Positions 1 to 7,973 of a DNA stretch of 20,618 bases are shown here, piece after piece. The first letter of the stretch is position 1. Each line of letters opens with the position of its first letter. The notes below the pieces were generated by a model. That model ran no database searches, was not told the DNA's origin, and worked only from the letters and a program-made list of their open reading frames with translations. Both the position numbers and the translations under genes were made by a program. Source of the DNA: Pseudomonadota bacterium (GTDB taxonomy: Bacteria; Pseudomonadota; Alphaproteobacteria; Rhizobiales; Rhizobiaceae); contig JAEWDP010000137.1 in NCBI GenBank assembly GCA_023390055.1, forward strand, positions 1-20,618, given 5' to 3'.

Positions 1-641
1 GCGGGCTTATCCGCATCACAGCCATCGATATGCTGGCGATCGGGTTATTGCCGCCGCATCTGGCAGCCTTCCATGCAGCGCAGCCAGGGATCGAATTGGA
101 AGTGATCGTTTCGGACACTCCCCTGGATCTGACCCGACGTGAGGCCGACGTCGCACTGCGCATCGGCAACACGCCGCAGGAAACATTGGTCGGCCGGCGC
201 GTCGGCCGGCTGGCCTTCGGAGCCTATGCCTCGGCAGAACGCGCCGCTCAGGGGATTGATGAGGATCTTGCCGGCAGCGACTGGATCGGCTTCGGCCAGT
301 CACATGGAGCGATAGGCCGTCAGTTGGCGGATTGTCTGCCGAAAATGCGGCCAATCTATCGCACCAACTCGATCTCGGCCGCGATTGCCGCGGCAAGGGC
401 CGGGATCGGCCTTGCGCCGCTGCCGTGCGCCGTAGCCGACCGTACCCCCGATCTTGTCCGGATCGCCCTGTTTCCGCAAGATTTCCGGCTCGATCTGTGG
501 CTGCTGACCCATGAGGATTTGCGCAATACCGCCCGTATCCGTGCCTTCATGGATTTCATGGCTAACGCGCTCGCTGCCGATGCCGACCTTCTGGAGGGCC
601 GTCGCCCGCAGGCTGATCCTCCCCGGACAGCCACGCCATGA
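1..641 (+). CDS. LysR-type transcriptional regulator, C-terminal part (cut by left edge)
   Basis: The reading frame is open from base 3 at the window edge to the TGA at 639-641, so the N-terminal winged-helix domain lies outside. What remains is the periplasmic-binding-protein-like effector domain of LysR regulators. It begins with the usual strand reading GLIRITAID, then has the EADVALRIG segment, the GIGLAPLP turn and a C-terminal LWLLTHEDLRNTARIRAFMDF helix region. These are typical of the large LysR subgroup with unknown ligands. The ATG at 30 is internal to the domain and is not the start. About 98 bases downstream lies a 10-base-pair inverted repeat, and beyond that a broken chromate transporter gene. 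There is no evidence in the sequence for which gene this regulator controls. Confidence 0.9.
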   Translation, partial: GLIRITAIDMLAIGLLPPHLAAFHAAQPGIELEVIVSDTPLDLTRREADVALRIGNTPQETLVGRRVGRLAFGAYASAERAAQGIDEDLAGSDWIGFGQSHGAIGRQLADCLPKMRPIYRTNSISAAIAAARAGIGLAPLPCAVADRTPDLVRIALFPQDFRLDLWLLTHEDLRNTARIRAFMDFMANALAADADLLEGRRPQADPPRTATP

Positions 642-739
642 TTCATCCGTTATCTATCCTGCGGGGTGCGGTCCCGTGGACATCACTTGCGATGCTGATG
701 GAACGACGAGGTGCGCGCTTCGGCAGTCACCCGTCTGTT

Positions 740-765
740 TCATTGCCCCACTACAGGGGCAATGA
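740..765. promoter_or_regulatory. 10-bp perfect inverted repeat between the LysR gene and the chrA remnant
   Basis: TCATTGCCCC (740-749) and GGGGCAATGA (756-765) are perfect inverted repeats around a 6-base spacer. No T-run follows on either strand, so it is not a classical intrinsic terminator. It sits 61 bases ahead of the chrA remnant start, where an operator or attenuator of a former chromate-resistance operon could lie. It could also be the end hairpin of the LysR transcript. Confidence 0.45.
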
Positions 766-826
766 TCGCAGCGCCATCTCAGGGCGGCTGGCGAGTCCTG
801 GAAATTGCGAACATCACGGAGAGATC

Positions 827-1195
827 ATGGCCGCCAATGACACGCTAAAAGATGTGACTCAGCGCCAACTACAAGGAACGCCCGGTGAGGTTCTGGCCGC
901 CTTCCTGAAACTGGGCCTGACCTCCTTCGGGGGACTGATCGCGCATCTGGGCTATTTCCGCGAGGAATTCGTCGCCCGGCGCGGCTGGATCGACGATCGT
1001 TTCTATGCTGATCTGGGGCGCGACGGGCCAACTGGGTGCAATCCTGCTCGGTGGGCTCGCCGGGCTCTGGCTTTGCCGGGACACGCCGGGAGCGCCTGGT
1101 GAAGCGCTGCATTTCCCGGTCTCGCGGCAGGCGGGGATAGTCGCGCTGGTCCTGTTCTTGATCCTGATCTTCGGCCTATTTCGCCGGAGGAACCA
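827..1195 (+). pseudogene. chrA: chrA chromate transporter remnant with internal deletion and frameshift
   Basis: From ATG 827 the frame encodes the typical ChrA N-terminus: AFLKLGLTSFGGLIAHLGYFREEFVARRGWIDDRFYADL, i.e. the conserved LG.TSFGG.IAHLGYF block followed by the RGW segment. At about 1010-1016 the family continuation (the LPGP motif and several membrane helices) is missing. The similarity resumes in another frame, starting near 1005, with GATGQLGAILLGGLAGL and VALVLFLILIFGLF. That matches the end of the first ChrA half. After about 1195 the likeness stops, so the second half with its second FGGG motif is also lost. No functional transporter can be made. The remnant runs up against the 3' end of mrpG, and its second frame overlaps mrpG antisense. 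A full-length ChrA has roughly 390-400 residues. Confidence 0.8.
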
Positions 1196-1248
1196 TAAGT
1201 CAAGGCAACCTGGTCGGAGGACCCTTAAGTACTTGCGTCGTTCTGAGA

Positions 1249-1647
1249 CTACTGCGTGCTCTCGGTTTCGTCTTCGCCTTCAGATTGGGACGTCAGGGTG
1301 GAGGGCCTCTTGGGAACATCCGGGTCGTTCTCGAAGCGATCGCGATGAAGTGCGGCACGTGCCAGCAGCATGAATGTCACCGGTGTCGTGATCGTGATGA
1401 ATATCCCGATCAGGATCTCATGGGCGATGAACCGGCCGCCTGCAACACTGAAAAACAGGATCGACGCTGTCATGATCCCGCCGGTCCCCCAGCTGGTGGC
1501 AAGTGTTGGTGCATGAATGCGTTCGTAGAAAGTTGAAAGCCTTAGAAAGCCGATTGCTCCGATCAATGCCAGTATGGCGCCGAGCAGCAGGAAGCCGGCA
1601 ATCAGGATCGCCAACCAGAGCGGAATGTCGGCCGCAGAATAGATCAT
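1249..1647 (-). CDS. mrpG: Mrp/Pha cation/proton antiporter subunit G
   Basis: A 132-residue protein, last gene of the antiporter operon. It has three hydrophobic segments (about residues 10-35, 48-70 and 75-98) and the family core IGAIGFLRLSTFYERIHAPT, corresponding to the G.LR.P..Y.R.HA.T signature of MrpG/PhaG. MrpG is a small membrane subunit required for assembly of the hetero-oligomeric complex. The C-terminal tail (from about residue 110) is hydrophilic, acidic and serine/threonine rich, a common variable end. The start ATG overlaps the mrpF stop by four bases, indicating translational coupling. No convincing intrinsic terminator was found downstream, where the chrA remnant lies. Confidence 0.93.
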   Translation of the reverse strand: MIYSAADIPLWLAILIAGFLLLGAILALIGAIGFLRLSTFYERIHAPTLATSWGTGGIMTASILFFSVAGGRFIAHEILIGIFITITTPVTFMLLARAALHRDRFENDPDVPKRPSTLTSQSEGEDETESTQ

Positions 1648-1925
1648 TCAATCACCTCACCGCGCATCAGAAACTTGGCGAGCGCCACCGTGGACACGAA
1701 GCCAAGCATGCCGATTACAAGGGCGGCCTCGAAATAGACGGTCCGGCCCGTACCGATGCCGAATGTTGCGAGAAGAAGCATGGCGTTCACATAAAGCGCA
1801 TCCAGGCCGATGATCCTGTCTTGGGCACGTGGACCGTAGAACATGCGAATGGACGTGATTGCCATTGCGATCATCAGCAGGAACTGGGCAATGCTGACGG
1901 CAGTGAAGATGATGATCGCGCTCAT
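1644..1925 (-). CDS. mrpF: Mrp/Pha cation/proton antiporter subunit F
   Basis: A 93-residue, three-helix membrane protein with the MrpF/PhaF signature RMFYGPRAQDRIIGLDALYVN. This matches the GP...DR...LD motif whose aspartate is functionally important in characterised Mrp systems (family knowledge). The length is normal for the family. The start overlaps the mrpE stop by four bases and its own stop overlaps mrpG by four bases, so it is translated as part of the coupled C-to-G series. In the complex MrpF packs with E and G at the interface used for sodium transport in structural models. Confidence 0.93.
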   Translation of the reverse strand: MSAIIIFTAVSIAQFLLMIAMAITSIRMFYGPRAQDRIIGLDALYVNAMLLLATFGIGTGRTVYFEAALVIGMLGFVSTVALAKFLMRGEVIE

Positions 1926-2398
1926 GAGAAAATCTCCAGAAGCAATGTTTCGTATCGGTCCTTGAGCAGGTTACGCCACGCATCGTCGTCAATCAGGTCG
2001 AAGACATGGATGAGTACCGTACGCTGGCGCGAATCATATTCAAGCCAGGCGGATCCAGGTGTGCAGGTTACGATGACTGCAAGGATGGCCAGAGCGATCG
2101 GTTCTTCGATCTCAAGTGGGATCGTGATGAATGAGGAATGATGTCCGCGAGAATGACCGCGCAGGATGACCCAGCTCACCGCGATATTGGATCGAATGAT
2201 ATCGACGAGGACCAAAACCACGAGTTTGGGGATCAGGTACCATTTGTTCAGTATTGGTTTTTCTGGCTGCAACGATGCCATCGCCCATGAAGACAGGACC
2301 GCTATTATGCCGCCAAGCAGAAGATGCCCAAGTGAAAACTCGTTGAGGAGAAGCCACATGACCAGGAGGGATAACGTTAGTATCGGATAGGGAAACAT
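1922..2398 (-). CDS. mrpE: Mrp/Pha cation/proton antiporter subunit E
   Basis: A 158-residue protein, the usual size for MrpE/PhaE. It has two hydrophobic N-terminal segments (residues 5-25 and 28-42), a third around 57-72, then the conserved RSNIAVSWVILRG stretch. The cytoplasmic part carries the TPGSAWLEYD motif (family TPGT-like) and a hydrophilic C-terminus with DLIDDDAW. MrpE is a membrane subunit needed for full antiport activity and complex stability. It begins three bases after the mrpD stop codon and overlaps mrpF by four bases, fixing its place in a single transcript. Confidence 0.93.
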   Translation of the reverse strand: MFPYPILTLSLLVMWLLLNEFSLGHLLLGGIIAVLSSWAMASLQPEKPILNKWYLIPKLVVLVLVDIIRSNIAVSWVILRGHSRGHHSSFITIPLEIEEPIALAILAVIVTCTPGSAWLEYDSRQRTVLIHVFDLIDDDAWRNLLKDRYETLLLEIFS

Positions 2399-2401
2399 TG
2401 G

Positions 2402-4030
2402 TCAGCCTCCCGTATCCGTTGATATCCGGTCGCGCCAGGACGGGATGGGAGTGATTTCCTTTACGGCATCACTGTAGACCTTTGGATCGGCAAGTCCCCT
2501 TATCGTTGCCTCCATGTAGCCGAGTGCCGGTCCGGCCTTGACGGTCAGTGACGCCGTCAATACCAGGATCAACATGACGGGAACAATCTCCATCACCAGA
2601 ACGCGGGGGACGGTACCTTCCAGTGAGCTCCAGAAGGTCCGGATCCCAACACGTGTAAGCGCGATCAAGGTTGCCAATCCTGCAAAGATGATCAGGAATA
2701 CCAGCCACAGCGCGGCACTGGTCGGCGGAACACCAATCGATCCTGTTCCAATCAAAGCGGACAGTATGGAGAATTTTGCGACAAAGCCGGACAATGGTGG
2801 AAGGCCTGACAGAAGGATGGCGCAGGCGGCAAAGCAGATGCCCAGCATTGCAAGTGTCGCTGGCATCGTCGCGCCGTCGATCTCCTCGGGAATTTCATCA
2901 TCGGCGTCGCCATAGGCCTCCATGGTCACGGCGAGCACGGTCGCGCCGGCGTCCTGGCTGCGTTCAACAAGTTCAACCAGCATGAAGAATGCACCAAGCG
3001 TCAGCGTGGAACTGAGAAGGTAGAGCAACGCGGCGGATGTGGCGGCGGCATCTTCCAGCCCGATGACGGCCAGAAGGGTGCCGGATGAAACCAGCACCGA
3101 ATACGCGCCGATACGGCCGAGTGCCTGGGATGCCAGCACACCAATCGTGCCAAAGGCGATTGTGGCCATTCCTCCGTAGAGGAGTATTTCGGTACCAAGA
3201 CCGGCCGAGGGTCCTTGAGCAAACAACAGCATGGTCAGACGCAGTATGACGTAGACGCCAACCTTGCTCATCAGGGTAAATATCGCTGCAACAGGTGCGG
3301 CCGCGACGCTGTAGGCTCCTGGAAGCCAGAAGCATAAGGGCCACATGCCGGCCTTGATCAGGAACGCGACACCTAATACCGCGGCTCCGGCTTCCATCAG
3401 CATCCGGCGATCGGCTTCCATCGTCGGGATGCGTTCAGCAAGATCGGCCATATTGAGTGTTCCGGTCGTGCCATAAATAAGGCTCACACCGATAAGGAAG
3501 AGCAGTGCAGCTGCCAGATTGACGACGATATAGTGCATCCCGGCCTTGACGCGCAGCGGTCCGGAGCCGTGCAGCAGAAGGCCGTATGAGGCGGCAAGCA
3601 TGACTTCGAAGAAGACGAAGAGATTGAATAGATCACCCGTGAGGAAGGCCCCATTCAGTCCCATGAGGAGGAATTGGTACAGACTATGGAAGTGAGAGCC
3701 GGCAGAATGCCATCGCGCCAATGAAAAGATGAGAACCGGTACGGCGAGGATGGCTGTCAATGCCACCATGAGTGCCGAGAGGCGATCTACGACCAGCACT
3801 ATCCCAAACGGTGCTGCCCAGTTTCCCAGGAGGTAGGCGCCATCGAAGTCGTTCTGGACGGCAACGATACCGACGAGCAGCAGGGATACGATGGCCAGGC
3901 CGATTGTGCCGGCCAGACTGACCATCGCCTTTGCCACGCGCTGCCTGTCTGCAATGAACAGGAGAGCGGCACCCGAAATCAACGGAATGAGGATTGGCAA
4001 GATGATGAGGTGATGCGACCAGTCGATCAT
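2402..4030 (-). CDS. mrpD: Mrp/Pha cation/proton antiporter subunit D (NuoN/ND-like)
   Basis: A 542-residue polytopic membrane protein homologous to the proton-channel subunits of respiratory complex I. The visible conserved charged residues are Glu142 (FVFFEVMLAASYGLL), Lys226 (FLIKAGMWPLCFWLPGA) and Lys256 (TLMSKVGVYVI), matching the essential Glu/Lys pair described for MrpD. About residues 350-395 contain an acidic inserted loop (GDADDEIPEEIDG) between predicted helices. Most homologs are somewhat shorter here. The start ATG overlaps the mrpC stop by four bases. With MrpA it supplies the proton-translocating part of the secondary Na+(K+)/H+ antiporter in the cytoplasmic membrane. Confidence 0.95.
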   Translation of the reverse strand: MIDWSHHLIILPILIPLISGAALLFIADRQRVAKAMVSLAGTIGLAIVSLLLVGIVAVQNDFDGAYLLGNWAAPFGIVLVVDRLSALMVALTAILAVPVLIFSLARWHSAGSHFHSLYQFLLMGLNGAFLTGDLFNLFVFFEVMLAASYGLLLHGSGPLRVKAGMHYIVVNLAAALLFLIGVSLIYGTTGTLNMADLAERIPTMEADRRMLMEAGAAVLGVAFLIKAGMWPLCFWLPGAYSVAAAPVAAIFTLMSKVGVYVILRLTMLLFAQGPSAGLGTEILLYGGMATIAFGTIGVLASQALGRIGAYSVLVSSGTLLAVIGLEDAAATSAALLYLLSSTLTLGAFFMLVELVERSQDAGATVLAVTMEAYGDADDEIPEEIDGATMPATLAMLGICFAACAILLSGLPPLSGFVAKFSILSALIGTGSIGVPPTSAALWLVFLIIFAGLATLIALTRVGIRTFWSSLEGTVPRVLVMEIVPVMLILVLTASLTVKAGPALGYMEATIRGLADPKVYSDAVKEITPIPSWRDRISTDTGG

Positions 4031-4365
4031 CGAGGATCACTCCTTCCGTCGACATGGTCACTGCCGGTGAGGCCGCGTGACGCCAGCAAGACGACCAGAA
4101 ATAGGGCAGTCGTTGCGAAGCCGATGACGATGGCCGTCAGGACGAGTGCCTGTGGTACCGGATCGGTGAGCGTGGCAATTGATACACCGTCGACCAGGAT
4201 CGGCGGCTCGTCCGACTTCACCCCGCCAACCCCGAAGATAAAGAGATTAACGGCATAGGACAGAAGCGAGAGGCCGATGATGACCTGATAGGTACGCGGC
4301 CGCAGGATCAGCCAAACGCCACAACTCGTCATGATGCCGATCGCTATTGATAGGACCAGTTCCAT
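4027..4365 (-). CDS. mrpC: Mrp/Pha cation/proton antiporter subunit C (NuoK-like)
   Basis: A 112-residue, three-helix protein resembling NuoK, as MrpC/PhaC does. Recognisable segments are GVWLILRPRTYQVIIGLSLLSYAVNLFIF and DPVPQALVLTAIVIGFATTALFLVVL. The latter contains the DP.PQALVLTAIVI signature that separates MrpC from unrelated NuoK paralogs. The ATG shares one base with the TGA of the mrpA-B fusion (TGATG), and a GGAG lies seven bases upstream inside that gene. The stop overlaps mrpD by four bases. It forms part of the membrane core of the antiporter. Confidence 0.95.
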   Translation of the reverse strand: MELVLSIAIGIMTSCGVWLILRPRTYQVIIGLSLLSYAVNLFIFGVGGVKSDEPPILVDGVSIATLTDPVPQALVLTAIVIGFATTALFLVVLLASRGLTGSDHVDGRSDPR

Positions 4366-7295
4366 CAGGTGGCTCCTTCCTTTTCCTTTGCTTCCTCCAG
4401 TGCTCGCAGACGATTGATGCGGATCGACTGGTGGGCGAGCGCGACAAGGATAAGGACGGTGGAACCGACAACGAGAAGAAAGACGCCTAGATCAAAGAGC
4501 ATCGCGGTGGCCGCTGGCACTTTTCCGATCAGGGGAAGCTCCAGGTAGCGCGAGTGCGATGTCAGGAATGGATAGCCGAGGAGCCATGAGCCAATCCCCG
4601 TTGCAGCTGCAACTAGAAGCCCGGCTCCCATCCAGCGTAGCGGCAGGATGCGAATACGTTCTTCGGCCCAGCGTGTGCCTCCGGCCAGATATTGCAGTAG
4701 GAAGGCAATCGACAGGGTCAACCCTGCCGCGAAGCCGCCTCCCGGCAGGTCGTGTCCGCGGATGAAGATATAGATTGCAAGCGTAATGATGACCGGGAAC
4801 AGCCACTGCATGATGACTGAGGGAACCAGAAGGTAGTCGCGCACCGTGTCTCCAACATCCCGGTCAGGTTCCTGCTCGTCAAAAACCAGCTGTGCCTGTT
4901 GTTGTTCAGGTGGTGCCATGCTGTCGGCCGCGGGGCGGAAGCGGCGCAGTAGCGCATAGACGGTCAGCGCAACGATACCAAGTACAGTTATTTCACCGAG
5001 CGTATCAAAGCCACGGAAGTCGACGAGGATCACGTTTACGACGTTGCGCCCGCCACCTTCCGTATAAGCGCGCTCCAGGAAGTATCTCGCGATGGTGTCG
5101 GGCACGCGCATGGTCATCACCGCATAGGCGACAAATGCCATCCCGACGCCGCAGGCACCGGCTAGCAGCAGGTCACGGAACCGGCGGAAGCGGGCGCGGA
5201 AAGTCATTTCATCCTTGAAGGTCGCAGCGCGCTTGGGAAGCCAGCGCAGTCCGAGAAGGATTAGAACGGTCGTGACGATCTCGACCAGTAATTGTGTAAT
5301 GGCAAGATCAGGTGCAGACAGCCATACGAAGGTTGCACAGACGATGAGGCCGACGCCGCTGAGCATGACCAGTGCTGCTAGTCGATGATACTTGGCCAGA
5401 TAGGCGGTTCCAAAGGCCATGCAACAGCCAACGAACCATATGCCGGCAAAGGGAATATCCAGGCCCGAAGGCGCAATCATGCGCGATTGGAAGCTTGACA
5501 GATAGAGTGGCAGGAGCGCTGCCATGAAGCCAATGAACGTGACCCATCGAAGCTGGGGCTGCAGGTTTCGTGTTCCAAGATAGCCCTCAAGCGTTCGTGC
5601 CCACCGCCATGAAACGGTAACGAGAACGCGTTCGAAAATGCGCTGACCACGCATGTTGCGCAGCCAGGGAGGACCGTCATCGCATTTCGAGAAATAATTG
5701 CGGAAGACGACATAGATGGCGCAACCCAGGCCGAGGGCAAGAAGGCTCATCAGCAAGGGAAGGTTGAAACCATGCCAGATTGACAGGCTGTATTCAGGTG
5801 TCGATTCTCCCAGAACGCTGAAGGCGGCTTCTTGCAGGAAGGGCCCAATCGTAAAATTGGGTACGATGCCGATGACGAGGCAGGCAACAACCAGAAACTC
5901 GATGGGAAAACGCATCCAGTGGGGAGGCTCATGCGGCTTCTGATTCGGAAGGTCGACCGGAGCTGGTCCGAAGAAGACCGAGTGGATGAAGCGCAACGAA
6001 TAGGCGACACTGAAAGAGCTACCAATGACCGCAAGGTAGGGGAGAGCTTGATCAAGCCATGACTCGGCATGGGTTTCGACCGCCTCCGCGAAGAACATTT
6101 CCTTGGAGAGAAAGCCATTCAGAAGCGGAACGCCGGCCATGGCGGCACTCGCTACCATCGCCAGACGACCGGTAATAGGCAGATAACGAAGTAGACCGCT
6201 GAGGCGGCGCAGGTCTCGGGTTCCCGTCTCATGGTCAATAATCCCTGCGGCCATGAACAGTGATGCCTTGAAGATGGCATGATTGACCATGTGGAAGATC
6301 GCCGCCACTGTCGCAAGGGGGCTTCCGAGGCTCAACATGGTGGTAATCAGGCCAAGATGGCTGATCGTTGAATAGGCAAGGAGCCCCTTCAGGTCCTGCT
6401 GGTACATGGCGAAATAGGCGCCGAGCACGAATGTTGTAATTCCAGCTAGGCCAACCAGAATGAACCATTCATAGGTCCCGGAAAGGGCCGGGGACAGTCG
6501 CACAAGCAGGAAAACGCCGGCCTTTACCATGGTTGCTGAATGCAGGTAGGCAGAGACCGGTGTCGGTGCTGCCATCGCGTTGGGCAACCAGAAGTGGAAT
6601 GGAAATTGTGCGCTTTTGGTAAGGGCCCCAAGCAGAATGAGGACGAGGCTGGTCAGATAGAGCGGGTCGGCCTTGATCTGATCGCCGGCAGCGAGGATTG
6701 CGTCGAGATCATAGCTTCCGACGATATTGCCGAGGATCAACAGACCGGCAAGCATACAAAATCCGCCGGTTACGGTGACGGTCAATGCCATCCGGGCACC
6801 GTCACGAGCCGCGGAGTTATGATGCCAGTAGCTGATCAGCAGGAATGACGAGAGACTGGTAAGCTCCCAGAAGACTGACAGAAGGATGACATTGCCGGAG
6901 ATGACGATGCCCAGCATAGATCCCATGAACGCAAGTAGAAATGAGAAGAACCGGGGGACCGGATCGTCTTCGGACATGTAGTAGCGTGCGTAAAGAACGA
7001 CCAGAAGGCCGATCAGTCCCACCAACATTGAAAAGATCCAGGCAAACCCGTCCATCCTCAGTGTCAGATTGAGACCCAGCTGAGGCATCCATTCGATCTC
7101 GAAGCGGACAACGCCACCATCAATCACGTAGGGATAAAGCGCAACGGTCGCCAACATCACTGTCGCGGCGACAAAGCCTGCCACGGACGCCGGCAATAGC
7201 CTGGAATTGGTCTGAATGAGGAGTGCAATGAAGATACTTCCCAAAAATGGAAGCACTGTCACCAAAGGAAGAAGAAGCGCTGGCTGCGTCGTCAC
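4365..7295 (-). CDS. mrpA: Mrp/Pha cation/proton antiporter subunit A fused to subunit B
   Basis: A 976-residue fusion, as in group 2 Mrp (rhizobial PhaAB) systems. Residues 1 to about 500 are NuoL/ND5-like with conserved Glu144 (FWELTSLSSFLL), Lys227 (LTKSAQFPFHFWLP), His252, Lys258 (SATMVKAG), Lys303 and Lys343 (AIFKASLFMAAG). A second MrpA-specific membrane region (about 590-760) includes LLVEIVTTVLILLGLRWLP. From about residue 800 comes the MrpB-like domain, with RDYLLVPSVIMQWLFP and the RGHDLPGGGF motif. The start is GTG at 7295. The nearest good ribosome site, AAGGAG, is about 14 bases upstream, rather far. It is first of six genes in the order AB-C-D-E-F-G. Such systems exchange Na+ or K+ for protons and are used for alkaline pH, salt tolerance and symbiosis in relatives. 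Confidence 0.95.
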   Translation of the reverse strand: MTTQPALLLPLVTVLPFLGSIFIALLIQTNSRLLPASVAGFVAATVMLATVALYPYVIDGGVVRFEIEWMPQLGLNLTLRMDGFAWIFSMLVGLIGLLVVLYARYYMSEDDPVPRFFSFLLAFMGSMLGIVISGNVILLSVFWELTSLSSFLLISYWHHNSAARDGARMALTVTVTGGFCMLAGLLILGNIVGSYDLDAILAAGDQIKADPLYLTSLVLILLGALTKSAQFPFHFWLPNAMAAPTPVSAYLHSATMVKAGVFLLVRLSPALSGTYEWFILVGLAGITTFVLGAYFAMYQQDLKGLLAYSTISHLGLITTMLSLGSPLATVAAIFHMVNHAIFKASLFMAAGIIDHETGTRDLRRLSGLLRYLPITGRLAMVASAAMAGVPLLNGFLSKEMFFAEAVETHAESWLDQALPYLAVIGSSFSVAYSLRFIHSVFFGPAPVDLPNQKPHEPPHWMRFPIEFLVVACLVIGIVPNFTIGPFLQEAAFSVLGESTPEYSLSIWHGFNLPLLMSLLALGLGCAIYVVFRNYFSKCDDGPPWLRNMRGQRIFERVLVTVSWRWARTLEGYLGTRNLQPQLRWVTFIGFMAALLPLYLSSFQSRMIAPSGLDIPFAGIWFVGCCMAFGTAYLAKYHRLAALVMLSGVGLIVCATFVWLSAPDLAITQLLVEIVTTVLILLGLRWLPKRAATFKDEMTFRARFRRFRDLLLAGACGVGMAFVAYAVMTMRVPDTIARYFLERAYTEGGGRNVVNVILVDFRGFDTLGEITVLGIVALTVYALLRRFRPAADSMAPPEQQQAQLVFDEQEPDRDVGDTVRDYLLVPSVIMQWLFPVIITLAIYIFIRGHDLPGGGFAAGLTLSIAFLLQYLAGGTRWAEERIRILPLRWMGAGLLVAAATGIGSWLLGYPFLTSHSRYLELPLIGKVPAATAMLFDLGVFLLVVGSTVLILVALAHQSIRINRLRALEEAKEKEGAT

Positions 7296-7398
7296 CCCAA
7301 GACTGCGGTCTCCTTCAAATCAATAATAAACAAACCATACGCTTCCATCGACGACGGGCAAGAGCCGCGTCGAGTATAGCCAGTCTGCACTACAAGAG

Positions 7399-7404
7399 TA
7401 TAAT
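7399..7404 (+). promoter_or_regulatory. Candidate -10 hexamer for the Xre gene
   Basis: A perfect TATAAT lies 54 bases ahead of the Xre gene start. No convincing TTGACA-like -35 is visible at 16-18 bases upstream (that region reads close to TATAGCC), so it would need an activator, or the match is fortuitous. The mrp operon promoter must lie in the same 162-base divergent interval, but I could not pick it. Confidence 0.35.
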
Positions 7405-7416
7405 CTGGATTTTCGC

Positions 7417-7444
7417 CCAAAATGGCTTATATTCGCCAATATGG
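7417..7444. promoter_or_regulatory. Twin near-palindromic operator candidate
   Basis: CCAAAATGG (7417-7425) and CCAATATGG (7436-7444) are two near-palindromic nine-base boxes spaced 19 bases apart, just under two helical turns. They also form an imperfect inverted repeat of CCAAAATGGC against GCCAATATGG. They lie between the candidate -10 and the Xre start codon, where an autorepressor would bind. Either direction of the mrp/xre divergent region could be controlled. Confidence 0.5.
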
Positions 7445-7457
7445 TGAGGAAACGGCC

Positions 7458-7718
7458 ATGCGTCAAGCAATCATGGATACAAATCTGACACCGTCCTTGT
7501 GTCGTGCAGCCAGAGGTCTTTTGAACTGGACGCAGGTGCAGTTGGCGGAGCGATCACAGGTCTCACGCAGTACCATAAGAGACTATGAAGGGAGCCGTCA
7601 TCGACTGCATCGGGCAACGGCTGCTCAGATCCGGCAGGCGTTCGAGGACAGTGGCGTCGTTTTTGCAATATTGCCGGGGTACGGACCAGGTGTCTGGTCG
7701 ACCCGTAGTGACCGCTAG
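7458..7718 (+). CDS. Small Xre-family helix-turn-helix regulator
   Basis: An 86-residue protein from ATG 7458, chosen because GAGGA lies seven bases upstream. An in-frame ATG at 7422 would fall inside the putative operator and has no ribosome site. Residues about 13-68 form an Xre/Cro helix-turn-helix: LCRAARGLLNWTQVQLAERSQVSRSTIRDYE, with the recognition helix at SRSTIRDYE. The C-terminal FEDSGVVFAILPGYGPGV resembles the tail of many short rhizobial Xre proteins (A-GVEF---GGPGV). It is divergent from the mrp antiporter operon, with twin CCAAAATGG-like boxes in its leader, so autoregulation and control of mrp are both plausible. That is inferred from position only. Confidence 0.88.
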   Translation: MRQAIMDTNLTPSLCRAARGLLNWTQVQLAERSQVSRSTIRDYEGSRHRLHRATAAQIRQAFEDSGVVFAILPGYGPGVWSTRSDR

Positions 7719-7973
7719 GCCTCCGATTCTCCCCAGATTGACGAACCCGATACTGATTGGGGGGATGTTCGGTTGGTAACTTGGAGCACGGACACGGCTC
7801 CACTTGCCGCTTGCACTTAATTCGGTTCGTCTCAAAGCCTGTCATCAACGGTCTGCATGCGCTGTGGTTGCTCCCTCCGGGAATGTGAATTGCCGTCGTA
7901 GAGCCGCGGAGTGACTATTTCGGGATGAAGGGGTTGGCGAGCTCAGCGAACGGACTTCGCACCTTGGGGTAGT

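Noticed and set aside
7782..7802. TGGAGC/GCTCCA stem after the Xre gene as terminator
   Set aside because: Only six pairs with a nine-base loop and no T-run, so it does not qualify as an intrinsic terminator.
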